From the NCBI GenBank assembly GCA_030648295.1, contig JAUSID010000140.1, forward strand, positions 110,445-174,444: 64,000 nucleotides of DNA, given 5' to 3'. The stretch's first letter is position 1. Each line of letters begins with the position of its first letter. The translations under genes and the position numbers were made by a program. Shown here one piece after another: positions 55,521 through 63,754 of the stretch. A model generated the notes under the pieces. The model made no database searches, was not told the DNA's origin, and saw only the letters and a list, made by a program, of their open reading frames with translations. The stretch is from Opitutaceae bacterium. Lineage in GTDB: Bacteria > Verrucomicrobiota > Verrucomicrobiia > Opitutales > Opitutaceae.

Positions 55521-56164
55521 AGACACTCCTCAAAAGCGCCTGCCTGCTCAGGGCCATGACAACCGTTGCCTGCACCGGCGCTTTGCCGGTTTCCGCCGCT
55601 AATCGGACCAGCGAAGGTTCCACCCTCTATGCCGCGGACTTCGCGAAAGACGAAAAGGCATGGACGGTGGTGAGCGGCACTTTTAAAGCGGAAAACGGAG
55701 TATATCGCAGCCGATCGCTCGGCCCCGACATGCCGCTCTCCCGGGCTATAGCCGGCAACATGACCTGGAAGAACTACAGCGTCGAGACGCGGCTGAAGCT
55801 GGCCGAGTGGGCTCCGCCTGTCGGCGCGGATTTCGGAATAATCGCCCGATATCAGGATCCAGGAAATTACTATATCTTTCTCTACAAGCGGGATTCCAAG
55901 ACCATGGTCATCGAGCGGAAACGCGAGGGCAAGCTGCTGGTCCTGAAGGAGGCGCCCTTTGATCTGCAACCCGGGAAATGGCATCACTTCCAGGCAAATC
56001 TGGCCGGCCGGGATTTGTCGGTTGCGATTGACGGCAAGAAATTGGTGCAGATTTCCGATGACAACTTCAGCCAGGGCGGAGCAGGGCTTTTGGCCTTCTG
56101 GGCTGATATTCATTGTGATCGTTTTATCGTCAAAAAGTCCGGCCCACATCCTGACGGACCGTGA
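55517..56164 (+). CDS. Secreted DUF1080/LamG-like jelly-roll protein
   Basis: The 215-residue product has a signal peptide (MTTVACTGALPVSAA) followed by one concanavalin-like jelly roll: 'LYAADFAKDEKAWTVVSGTF', 'YSVETRLKLAEW', 'FGIIARYQDPGNYYIFLYKR', 'KWHHFQANLAGRDLSVAIDG' and 'GGAGLLAFWADIHCDRFIV'. This matches the DUF1080/LamG-type fold, which includes binding modules and 3-keto-glycoside hydrolases. The strand pattern is closer to a binding module. It is coupled on both sides by 4-bp overlaps (ATGA at 55517, GTGA at 56161). A role in presenting uronic substrate to the neighbouring lyase is inference. Confidence 0.8.
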   Translation: MKTLLKSACLLRAMTTVACTGALPVSAANRTSEGSTLYAADFAKDEKAWTVVSGTFKAENGVYRSRSLGPDMPLSRAIAGNMTWKNYSVETRLKLAEWAPPVGADFGIIARYQDPGNYYIFLYKRDSKTMVIERKREGKLLVLKEAPFDLQPGKWHHFQANLAGRDLSVAIDGKKLVQISDDNFSQGGAGLLAFWADIHCDRFIVKKSGPHPDGP

Positions 56165-56193
56165 TATTGGCCGGAGTTGATCGAACGGCCTTG

Positions 56194-58164
56194 ATGAACG
56201 TCCCGTTTTTTTCCCGCCGTCGCAAAGCAGTGGTTCTCGCCTTGCTGGCGGCGGCGTTCGCCGCGCTCGCGCAGGCGGCCCCGCCGTCGCATCCGTTCAT
56301 TTTGTTCCAGCCATCGGAGCTCCCGGCCGTGCGCGCGAAGGTGCAGAAGGGATGGATCAAGGCCGCCTTTGCGCGGATGAAGGGGCAGGCGGACGCGTTC
56401 ATGGATGTGCCAACGAATCCCTATCCGCTCGAAGGACCCGCCGGCGGTCGCGCCACGGCCGGTCGCGTGCTGAACGTGCGGCTGAATACCCTGGCGCTGA
56501 CGGGGTACATCCTCGAAGACGCCCGGTACCTGGACAAGGCAGTGCAGATTCTCGAGGCGGCCGTCACGCAGCTCGGGGTCGATGATTTCTACAAGTTCAA
56601 TGAACACCTGGCCGTTGCCGACGCCGCCCATGCCTATGCCGTGGCGTACGACTGGCTGTTCCCACACCTGACGCCCGGGCAGCGCCAGCTCGTGCAAAAC
56701 GAGGTCGAGCAGTTCGGGCAGTGGCTGTATCACGATTCTAACAACGGTGGCGGCTTCGGCCGATATGATCCCGTTCCGCTGTCGTGCAATCACAATGCCG
56801 TCCACCACGGTGCGCTCGGGCTGTGTGCCCTGGTGTTGGGCGATAAACCCGAATGGCTGTCGTGGGCGCAGAAGTATACGCTGGGCTATTACGAGTACGC
56901 CCGCGATGCCACCGGCTATAACTACGAAGGCATCGGTTATTACGGGTACGGCGAGCTCGGCGCGACCACGTTCTCGGCCGCGTTCAAGAAAGCGGGCGGC
57001 CCGGACCTGCTCGCGAAAGTTGAAAAGAACCGGTACGTTTCCGAGTATGTCCTGCGCCAGTTGCAGCCTTGGGGCGGATCCGTGATCGCCTTGAATGACA
57101 GCCCGGATCGCCTGCACGCCGCCAGCGGTCTGATGTATAAAGCGGTCGCCACCCAGGACCGGGTCGCCCTGTGGACGTGGCTGAAACTGCTTGGCGCAGA
57201 GGGCGACAAGACCTACGGCATGCCGGACCCCTACTTGGGCGGCGGCTGCTCGGGCCCCTATACCATTCTCTTCGCCGATCCGAACCTGCAGCCACTTTCG
57301 CCGCAGGACGCGAAGCTGCCGCTGGGCATGTTCTTCGCCCGCGGCACCGGCACTTTCCGCAGCAGCTGGAACGACGACGCGGCGATGGCGGTCTTCACCT
57401 GCGGCTTTGATCAGCACCGGGGACACAACCACAAGGACGAAAACTCATTTGCTTTCTCGGCGTTCGGTGAGTCGTTCGCCATCGATCCTCCCGGCCAGCT
57501 TTGGGAGACCCGCAGCCACAACGCCATCCTGATCGACTCCACCGGCCAGGGCCGCCAGATCGGCGGATACGACAATTTCGGTGTGATGCTTGACCAGAAG
57601 GAGCTGCCGCACGGTTGGTATATGAAAGGCGATGCCCGCGATGTATATCGTCATGCCACGGAGTTGGAGAAAGCCTCGCGCCAGTTCCTGTTCATACCGG
57701 CGGAAACGCCCTATATCGTCCTCGCCGACGACATACAGAAGGCACACGGCGACGGCGAGTATAGTTGGCTGCTGCATACGGAGCTTGCCCATGAAATCAG
57801 GTTCGACGCTCCGCAGCGTTTCACCATCGTCGGCCGTTCCGGTGCGGCCTGCCGCGTGCAGTTGCTTCATCCCACCGAAGGGCTTGCCATCGCCGAGGTG
57901 GACCAAACGGGCCAGAACATCAAGATTCGCGGCCGCGAATACCGGTACAGCCGTCACTCCAGATTGCTTGCCACCAAGTGGACCGGCAGGAATCCCCGCT
58001 TCGTGGCGATTCTCGCCGCCGCGCCGCAAGCCGCGGCGCTGCCCGAGGTCACGCAAGCCGTCGATGCCGACACAGTGACCCTCACCATCGTGATGCCGCA
58101 TGGTGTGACTGACACGGTCACGGTGACCAGGGACCGCCTGACTCACTCGCGCATCACGAAGTGA
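56194..58164 (+). CDS. Heparinase II/III-like polysaccharide lyase (copy 2)
   Basis: This 656-residue secreted protein (signal peptide VVLALLAAAFAALAQA) is a paralogue of the lyase at 52441. The same blocks are seen: 'AVAYDWLFPHL', 'SCNHNAVHHGALGLCALVLG', 'FDQHRGHNHKDENSFAFSAF' and 'ETRSHNAILID'. The toroid segment around 'GYNYEGIGYYGYGELGATTF' differs from copy 1, so the two may prefer different linkages or chain lengths. It closes the second uronate operon and converges with the minus-strand gene at 58192. GTG at 56161 overlaps the previous stop and is a possible alternative start, but ATG at 56194 gives the better leader. Confidence 0.88.
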   Translation: MNVPFFSRRRKAVVLALLAAAFAALAQAAPPSHPFILFQPSELPAVRAKVQKGWIKAAFARMKGQADAFMDVPTNPYPLEGPAGGRATAGRVLNVRLNTLALTGYILEDARYLDKAVQILEAAVTQLGVDDFYKFNEHLAVADAAHAYAVAYDWLFPHLTPGQRQLVQNEVEQFGQWLYHDSNNGGGFGRYDPVPLSCNHNAVHHGALGLCALVLGDKPEWLSWAQKYTLGYYEYARDATGYNYEGIGYYGYGELGATTFSAAFKKAGGPDLLAKVEKNRYVSEYVLRQLQPWGGSVIALNDSPDRLHAASGLMYKAVATQDRVALWTWLKLLGAEGDKTYGMPDPYLGGGCSGPYTILFADPNLQPLSPQDAKLPLGMFFARGTGTFRSSWNDDAAMAVFTCGFDQHRGHNHKDENSFAFSAFGESFAIDPPGQLWETRSHNAILIDSTGQGRQIGGYDNFGVMLDQKELPHGWYMKGDARDVYRHATELEKASRQFLFIPAETPYIVLADDIQKAHGDGEYSWLLHTELAHEIRFDAPQRFTIVGRSGAACRVQLLHPTEGLAIAEVDQTGQNIKIRGREYRYSRHSRLLATKWTGRNPRFVAILAAAPQAAALPEVTQAVDADTVTLTIVMPHGVTDTVTVTRDRLTHSRITK

Positions 58165-58191
58165 ACCCGGCGATCCGGCGGAATATCGGGC

Positions 58192-59271
58192 TCACGAGGC
58201 CTTGATCGTTTCGATCATCGCGAGGATGTTCTCGATCGGCGTTCCCGCCTGCACATTGTGACACGAGCAGCAGATGAAGCCTTCGCGCCCGGCTCCGAGG
58301 GTGCGCAGGCAATCGCGGACCTCCGCGCGCACCTCATCGGGCGTACCACGAGGAAGCACCGTCTGGTTGTCCACGCCGCCGTGAAAAACAACCCGATGGC
58401 CAAACTCTTTCTTCAGGTCCGCCATCTCCATTCCCGGACAGGCGTGTTGAATGGGGTTCAACACGTCCACGCCGGCGTCCAGAATCGGACGCAGCAACGG
58501 CCGGGCGGCTCCGTCCGTATGATAAAAAACCTTCAGCCCGTGCCCGTGGATCAAGTCGCACCAACGTTTCAAACGCGGCTGTAAATGCCGGGCCCAAGTG
58601 CCCGGCGACATCAACAGCGACTGCTGGCCGGCGATGTCGTCGCTGATGAAGACAAGGTCCAGAAATTTTCCGGCGCGCGCAAAGAATCGCTTCATCATTT
58701 CGGTCTGGATCGCCTCGATGCGGTCCAGCGTTGCTTCCACCAATTCCTCGTTCTCGATGAGATCCATCATCGCCTGCTCCAGTCCGCGCATTTGGCAGTA
58801 AATTTCGAAAAACGATACCCAGGGCCCGATCACCGCGAACTCCGATGCCGCCCGCTGCGCAGCCCGCTCGGCGCCATCGTAGTCAAAGCGCTCCACCTGC
58901 GGCCACCACGGATACCGATCAAGCGACGCGGGCGTGTCGTAGATTTTGAGCGGTGCACTGGCGAACTCGGCATAGTGGGCCTCGCCCGCCTGGACGTCCG
59001 TGAGCGGCACGCCCCACATGGTACGGCTCCCGCCTGATTCCGCGCCCGCCCCTGACTGAGACCCTGCCCGTTCGCCGGAATCGGAAGCGTAGTCCATGAA
59101 AACCCACACAATCTTGTCGAGGCCAAGCGCTCGATACATCGCCAGATCGTCGGCTGCGCCAAAGTGCCGCCGCAGCTCTGTCGCGATTTCCGGCGTGTGC
59201 CACAAATCGATCGGCAAACGGTCCACCGGCTTTCGGTTCAGGACCGCGAGGATTCGTTCTTTCGGTGTCAT
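58192..59271 (-). CDS. Uroporphyrinogen-decarboxylase-family protein (methyltransferase-like)
   Basis: This 359-residue cytosolic protein has the URO-D fold: 'PKERILAVLNRKPVDRLPID', 'FISDDIAGQQSLLMSPGTW', 'HGLKVFYHTDGAARPLLRPI' and 'DAGVDVLNPIQ'. In corrinoid methyltransferases such as MtaA the equivalent of 'HTDG' is H-x-C-G with a zinc-binding Cys. Here that residue is Asp, so zinc methyl transfer of the classic kind is doubtful. True heme-pathway HemE also differs at the N-terminus. Members of this type are frequent in glycan loci of Verrucomicrobia and related bacteria with no settled function (general knowledge). It starts 60 bp after the TBDR stop on the same strand and is probably in that operon. 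Confidence 0.82.
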   Translation of the reverse strand: MTPKERILAVLNRKPVDRLPIDLWHTPEIATELRRHFGAADDLAMYRALGLDKIVWVFMDYASDSGERAGSQSGAGAESGGSRTMWGVPLTDVQAGEAHYAEFASAPLKIYDTPASLDRYPWWPQVERFDYDGAERAAQRAASEFAVIGPWVSFFEIYCQMRGLEQAMMDLIENEELVEATLDRIEAIQTEMMKRFFARAGKFLDLVFISDDIAGQQSLLMSPGTWARHLQPRLKRWCDLIHGHGLKVFYHTDGAARPLLRPILDAGVDVLNPIQHACPGMEMADLKKEFGHRVVFHGGVDNQTVLPRGTPDEVRAEVRDCLRTLGAGREGFICCSCHNVQAGTPIENILAMIETIKAS

Positions 59272-59331
59272 GTTGAGCTCGGCGGAAGCTGCGGCTCCCA
59301 CCACGGGCGTCCGCCGAAGCCGCGAACGCCG

Positions 59332-62031
59332 TCAGAAGCTGACCTGGTTGGAGAGAGCCCAGGTGCGCGGGCCGCCATAGCGTGTATTACCCAGGCTCAG
59401 CTCTTCGAAATAATCGTGATCCAGCAGGTTGTTCACGTGCAGGGAAACGGTCCAGCGGAACTTCTGGAATTTCCGGCCGTAGCTGAGCATCCCGTTGGCC
59501 AGGGTGCGACTCTCACCGACGCCGGTGTTGATATTGCCGGCCACAATCTCGCTGAACTGGATTGGGCCCGAGCGATAGTTGACCCCCGCACCGACGGTGA
59601 GCCCGCGGAGCTTCCCCTTCGGGAGCTGGTAGCGGGTAAATACGTTGAAGGAATGCTTGTAGACGCGCACGCCCTTCACGCCCGGAATCTGGTTGGCGAC
59701 GAAATTTGCCAGATTGGCGATGCGCTGGCTAATCTGCCCGGCGATTTCCGGATTGCCATCGGCCAGTTGGCGCCACTCCAGCAGGTGTTCATTGATATAG
59801 CCGACCGTCTTCGCCGGGATGCTTCTCTGCTTGTTATCGGTGAGCGAATAATTGACCGTCATCGCCCATCCCGGCGTGAGGTTTGTAAAGGCCTCGAATT
59901 CGTAACCTTTGCTCCCGGCCACCGTGCTTTCGTCCGTGCCGCCGGTCAGTTGGTTGTTCGAGTAGCCCGGTCGCTGGGCATTGATCAATGCATCATTCCA
60001 GATGGCGTTGATGTTTGTCACCGCGCTCCCCACGTTCACCCGCAGGTTTTCCGTCACCGCCTTGTATTTTACGGCACTGATGTAAGCGCGGCCGTCCAGG
60101 AACATGGTGCGGAAGCCCACTTCCTCGCCGGTTCCACTGACGACGCCAACCGGTTCGCCAAACGGATTCGTACCCCCGGTGCTCGGGGAAAACGATTGGG
60201 CTTTCGTGCCATAGACCGTGAGCCACGACAAAGGCGTGACGAGGACGCCGTAAAACGGCTTGGCCGCCACATTTCGATTTCCGCGGACCGAGCTCCTGAA
60301 CTCGCGAATCCCGGTAACGGGGTTCACCGCGACCGGATCCGAGTAATCCGTGTAGCTGTCCTGCCGCTGTCCAATGAGCGAGCGGAGCCGGCCGTCCAAA
60401 AAACTGCTCGAAGCGGAAATACTATAGGAATCGTCAGTCGAACGGCCGCGCGCCGTCGCTCGGGCGGCGTTGCTGGCCACGTCGACAAACTCCGACCGCA
60501 GGCCGGTGACGGGGTCGTGGATCAGGGATGTGGCCGATGTATTCCGGCGGGTGTCGCCCGGGCTCAGGTAAATGCGACGGCGCACGGCGTTCGCGGCATT
60601 GGAAAAGTTGGAGCTCGTGGGGTTGTTCACGAGGCGTTCGACCCAATTGTAGGTGTAATAGCGCTCCTGGCGGCGGCTCGTGCTGGCAAAAAGCTTATGC
60701 TGCATCCAGCGCATTTTCCCCGGCTTCCAGTCGTATATGGCTGCAATCCGCCCCTCCCCAACCGTGTTCCCGACATGGTTTCGATCCCGGATCGCATCGT
60801 AGTAGTAATCGCCAAAGTGGGGGTTGGACGCACCACCCGGAAGCGTGCGATTGGGATCGCGGCGGACGCTGGCAAGCCCGAACAACTCATGGGCGCGCTG
60901 CCGGTGAGTGCCCTCATTGGCGGCCAGTTCCAGGAAGAGGTCGTCGCCGACGCGTTGCTCGAGGGTGACCGTCTCCGACCAGTGGCGCACGTCCTGCGTG
61001 AAATCCGGCCCGCCGTAATTGGCGGAGCGTGGCAGGATCGATTGATCCTTGATGGGGCGCGACGCGTTTCCGTCCGGGCCGGTTGTCTGCCCAAAGCCGC
61101 GCCAGTCGGCAAAGGTGCCAAGATTGCCGTTGTAGATATAGTAATTCGTGGTCCCCGTGTTCGCGGCCAGGCGCTGGAGTCCGGAGATGACCGCCGGGTT
61201 CGAATCAAAGTTGAACCCGTCGCCCTGCCAGCGCGTGAACGCATCGCGTCCAAGCGGCGCGGTGCGGACCGTTGGCCGGTCGAAATACTCCGCTTCGGCG
61301 CGAATCGTCGTTTTGGCCAGCGGCCGCCAGGTTCCCGTCAAATGCGCGCCCAGGCGCTTCTCGTTCTGCCACGATTGCTCCGCGCCCTGTCTCGACCAGA
61401 TGAGGTTCAGTCGGACCGCCAGGGTGTCGCTGATCCGGCGGTTGACATCGGCGGTCGCCCGATAGCCCTCGAACGACGCGACACGCGCACTCAACCCGGT
61501 GGCATCTGCAAACGTGGCGCGCTTCGTTGTCGTGTTCACCAATCCGCCGGCGGGGGCGATGCCGAAGAGCAGCGAATTCGGGCCGCGGACGATGTCCACG
61601 CGTTCCGTGCTGAAGTTGTCGTTGACGCTGAACCACGAAAACATGTTGCGAAACGTAGTCGGTGCTCGGATACCACGGAAATTGAAGCCGCGAAAATCGA
61701 CCCAGGCCGACGGCGCATAACCGCCGCCAATCATGTATTCCGACGCCTCGATCAGGTCCGTCGCACCGATGTCGGCCAGAAATTCCTTGGTCATAACCGA
61801 CACGGAGACCGGGATGTTCTTGATCTCCTCGTTCATGCGGCTGCCCGCGACGGTGCTGGCGGCGCGATAGCCGATGTCTCGATCGGACGTGACTTCGAAG
61901 GGCGAGAGTTGCACCGCTTCCTGGGTGTCGGGATGGCCGCGGGGCGCGGCGACGGAGGGTTGGGCAGGGACGGCCGTGGCGAGCACTCCCAGCGTGGCGA
62001 GGAGAGCGAGGTGAAGTCGAAAGTCGGACAT
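59332..62031 (-). CDS. TonB-dependent receptor ('LSPFVV' class), uronate locus, intact
   Basis: This 899-residue receptor has a signal peptide (LHLALLATLGVLATAVPAQ) and 'EAVQLSPFEVTSDRDIGYRA'. A plug ('STVAGSRMNEEIKNIPVSVS', 'VRGPNSLLFGIAPAGGLVNT') and a barrel ending LSNQVSF follow. ATG at 62031 sits at the signal peptide. Operator-like site C lies 83 bp upstream, tying it to the same regulator as the lyase operons. It forms the right border of the uronate locus and probably imports oligouronides of a size or composition different from those taken up by the receptor at 39644. A long antisense frame across it is a compositional artefact. Confidence 0.95.
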   Translation of the reverse strand: MSDFRLHLALLATLGVLATAVPAQPSVAAPRGHPDTQEAVQLSPFEVTSDRDIGYRAASTVAGSRMNEEIKNIPVSVSVMTKEFLADIGATDLIEASEYMIGGGYAPSAWVDFRGFNFRGIRAPTTFRNMFSWFSVNDNFSTERVDIVRGPNSLLFGIAPAGGLVNTTTKRATFADATGLSARVASFEGYRATADVNRRISDTLAVRLNLIWSRQGAEQSWQNEKRLGAHLTGTWRPLAKTTIRAEAEYFDRPTVRTAPLGRDAFTRWQGDGFNFDSNPAVISGLQRLAANTGTTNYYIYNGNLGTFADWRGFGQTTGPDGNASRPIKDQSILPRSANYGGPDFTQDVRHWSETVTLEQRVGDDLFLELAANEGTHRQRAHELFGLASVRRDPNRTLPGGASNPHFGDYYYDAIRDRNHVGNTVGEGRIAAIYDWKPGKMRWMQHKLFASTSRRQERYYTYNWVERLVNNPTSSNFSNAANAVRRRIYLSPGDTRRNTSATSLIHDPVTGLRSEFVDVASNAARATARGRSTDDSYSISASSSFLDGRLRSLIGQRQDSYTDYSDPVAVNPVTGIREFRSSVRGNRNVAAKPFYGVLVTPLSWLTVYGTKAQSFSPSTGGTNPFGEPVGVVSGTGEEVGFRTMFLDGRAYISAVKYKAVTENLRVNVGSAVTNINAIWNDALINAQRPGYSNNQLTGGTDESTVAGSKGYEFEAFTNLTPGWAMTVNYSLTDNKQRSIPAKTVGYINEHLLEWRQLADGNPEIAGQISQRIANLANFVANQIPGVKGVRVYKHSFNVFTRYQLPKGKLRGLTVGAGVNYRSGPIQFSEIVAGNINTGVGESRTLANGMLSYGRKFQKFRWTVSLHVNNLLDHDYFEELSLGNTRYGGPRTWALSNQVSF

Positions 62032-62113
62032 GAGGTTCCGGGGTAAACGGATTGGAGTGCGGCGTCTGGTCCGGATTATGCACGCCCGCGGAGGCCGCAC
62101 GAACGGTCGTTTA

Positions 62114-62127
62114 CTTTACCCGTCAAG
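62114..62127 (-). promoter_or_regulatory. Candidate LacI-type operator, site C
   Basis: On the minus strand CTTGACGGGTAAAG matches all ten fixed positions of CTTNACNNGTNAAG and shares ACGGGTAAAGT with sites A and B. It lies 83 bp upstream of the TBDR start at 62031. The rest of the gap to 62326 shows no further feature. Confidence 0.6.
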
Positions 62128-62326
62128 CCGAGGTTCAATTCCGAACGGGCCGCGGATCATTGCGTCCCTCCTGCTCCTCGAGGGGCCGGTCGTTCCGGTG
62201 AGGCGATCTCACATATTCCAACCGCTCGGTTGCCATCGTCGCCAGCTTCGCTGCGCTACGTCGGCTTGATCCCATGTCCGGCACCGCGAGATGTTCGCGT
62301 GGTGATCGCGTTGGCGCGGATGGGCA

Positions 62327-63058
62327 TCAAATCACGCGGGGCAGACGTTTCTCGAGAAACGATCGAAGCTTTGGCAGTTTCTCGTGACCCAGGCCCGCGA
62401 ACAATCGGGGCGCGTCGAGCGACAATTGTTCAAACACGGTCGTGGCCTTCTTTACCGTGACCACGCCAAGCAAGCGCTCCAGCAATTCGATCAATTTGCG
62501 CTCCTCCAAGCGACCCGCGCTGGCGGCTTCCTGGAGATCCCCAAGGTACGCGGGGAGCACTTGAGCTAGAATCAGGACATGGCGGGAGTCTTGGCGACCG
62601 GTCTGGGTGATGTCGGCAACATTGGCGATTTTCGCCTGCAGCAGTGCAATTGGGCTCGGCACCTGAACATGAGTTTCACCCAGCGCGACGGTGTAAACCG
62701 GTTCGCGCAACTCCTCGTTGGTCACGCCGTGAACGAAGCGGAGGACTTCGATGAGGAGCGGGCGTCCTTGCTTGTCCTTGGCGATCACCACTCCGATTTC
62801 GTTGGTCGGTGGCTTCACCGGAAAGAACTGCGGTTTGGTGCCGGCAAGTTTGCCGAGGGCCGTTAGCGTCTCCCGGTCACCAAGCACGTCCACGTTTCGC
62901 GAAACAAACGGCGCCAACGTTGTCGTGCGCGACTCGTAATACATGGCCCATACGTTGACGGCCTGACCGCCAACCAAAAGGACCGGCTCTTTCGTCGCGA
63001 GGAGTGAGGCGAAGTCCTCCGGGGGACGGGGCTCGGCGTCAGACGGCAGCGGCGGCAT
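62327..63058 (-). CDS. Nucleotidyltransferase-like protein, possible toxin of a toxin-antitoxin pair
   Basis: This 243-residue protein begins like a nucleotidyltransferase of the AbiEii/MNT type: 'EPVLLVGGQAVNVWAMYYES' with the Gly-Gly turn, then 'SRNVDVLGDRETL'. The metal-binding D-x-D seems to be N-V-D, so one carboxylate may be missing. 'SPIALLQAKIANVADITQTG' followed by 'DSRHVLILAQVL' matches the helical part of such proteins. Its start overlaps the 3' end of the upstream gene (63039-63440) by 20 bp, the tight coupling expected of a toxin-antitoxin or similar two-gene module. It is unrelated to the uronate locus and lies next to mobile-element debris. Confidence 0.65.
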   Translation of the reverse strand: MPPLPSDAEPRPPEDFASLLATKEPVLLVGGQAVNVWAMYYESRTTTLAPFVSRNVDVLGDRETLTALGKLAGTKPQFFPVKPPTNEIGVVIAKDKQGRPLLIEVLRFVHGVTNEELREPVYTVALGETHVQVPSPIALLQAKIANVADITQTGRQDSRHVLILAQVLPAYLGDLQEAASAGRLEERKLIELLERLLGVVTVKKATTVFEQLSLDAPRLFAGLGHEKLPKLRSFLEKRLPRVI

Positions 63059-63440
63059 GGGCTTGATCGAAGTTGATCATCCGAATCGTTCGTCGCGGCG
63101 ACACGACGGAGTTTCTCTCTTGAATGGCTTGTGGGCTGGCGATGGCCAGATCGAGGAGCACCTGGTCAAATTCGCGCTGCGCGCGTTTGAATCGCGATAC
63201 CTGCGCCGCCGATTTGAAATGTGCCGGCATCCGCGGCGCCTTGGCCCAAACCGCGTGACGCAGACGTTCGGCCTGCAAAGGGTCCGTCGCCCTCGTTTTG
63301 ACCAACGCCCGCGTGGCCTGACGCAGCAATGCCATCACAGTCGTATCTTCACGACGTGCGATCTCCGCCAGTGCTGCCAGCACGGCCTCGTGCTCTGCCA
63401 GACTTTGTCGGCGCTTGGACTTGGATAGTTGATTGGGCAT
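63039..63440 (-). CDS. Small helical protein, probable partner (antitoxin-like) of the nucleotidyltransferase
   Basis: The 133-residue product is basic and mainly helical ('SLAEHEAVLAALAEIARRED', 'VMALLRQATRALVKTRATDP') with no recognised domain. The N-terminal 50 residues could form a ribbon-helix-helix or other DNA-binding element with 'REDTTVMALLRQATRALV'. The frame overlaps the following gene by 20 bp, indicating translational coupling. ATG at 63440 was chosen because the upstream in-frame stretch has no coding character. Function by context only: an antitoxin or regulator for the nucleotidyltransferase. Confidence 0.55.
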   Translation of the reverse strand: MPNQLSKSKRRQSLAEHEAVLAALAEIARREDTTVMALLRQATRALVKTRATDPLQAERLRHAVWAKAPRMPAHFKSAAQVSRFKRAQREFDQVLLDLAIASPQAIQERNSVVSPRRTIRMINFDQAHAAAAV

Positions 63441-63508
63441 AACCCGAAAGGTTGAAACAACCTTAATTCTTTTTCTTCTGCGGGCAAGTTCAAGCGTCGA
63501 CGTTGCCG

Positions 63509-63709
63509 ATGGACTTTTTGGTCGTAGTGTTCGCCGGGTGGTTGAACCGGCAGCAGCAAGCGGTGATCGACTATCTCTAGACCGAAAATGAGATTCTGAA
63601 ATCACAGCTGAAAGGCCGCTTGCGACTGAAAGACGAAGAGCGGTGTCCAGCGCTGTTGGTGAAATACTGGTTAGTAACCGAAAAGTTCAGAATCACAGAC
63701 CCAATTTGA
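63509..63709 (+). pseudogene. N-terminal remnant of an integrase-type transposase
   Basis: The frame reads 'MDFLVVVFAGWLNRQQQ', 'AVIDYL', then TAG at 63578-63580, then 'TENEILKSQLKGRLRLKDEE' and ends at TGA 63707-63709. The 'WLNR-QQQ-VI-YL-TEN-LK-QL' pattern is typical of the start of integrase-core transposases common in Planctomycetes and Verrucomicrobia. The catalytic DDE region is absent and a stop lies inside, so this is a dead fragment. It abuts the toxin-antitoxin-like pair on the opposite strand. Confidence 0.6.
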
Positions 63710-63754
63710 AATATTACATCTGAGCTGGATGGGTCTTTCTTTCTAAGGTGTCAC

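Noticed and set aside
59164..62046. A 960-codon open frame on the plus strand opposite the TBDR at 59332
   Set aside because: Antisense artefact of the same kind; the minus strand shows a complete receptor with signal peptide and terminal Phe.
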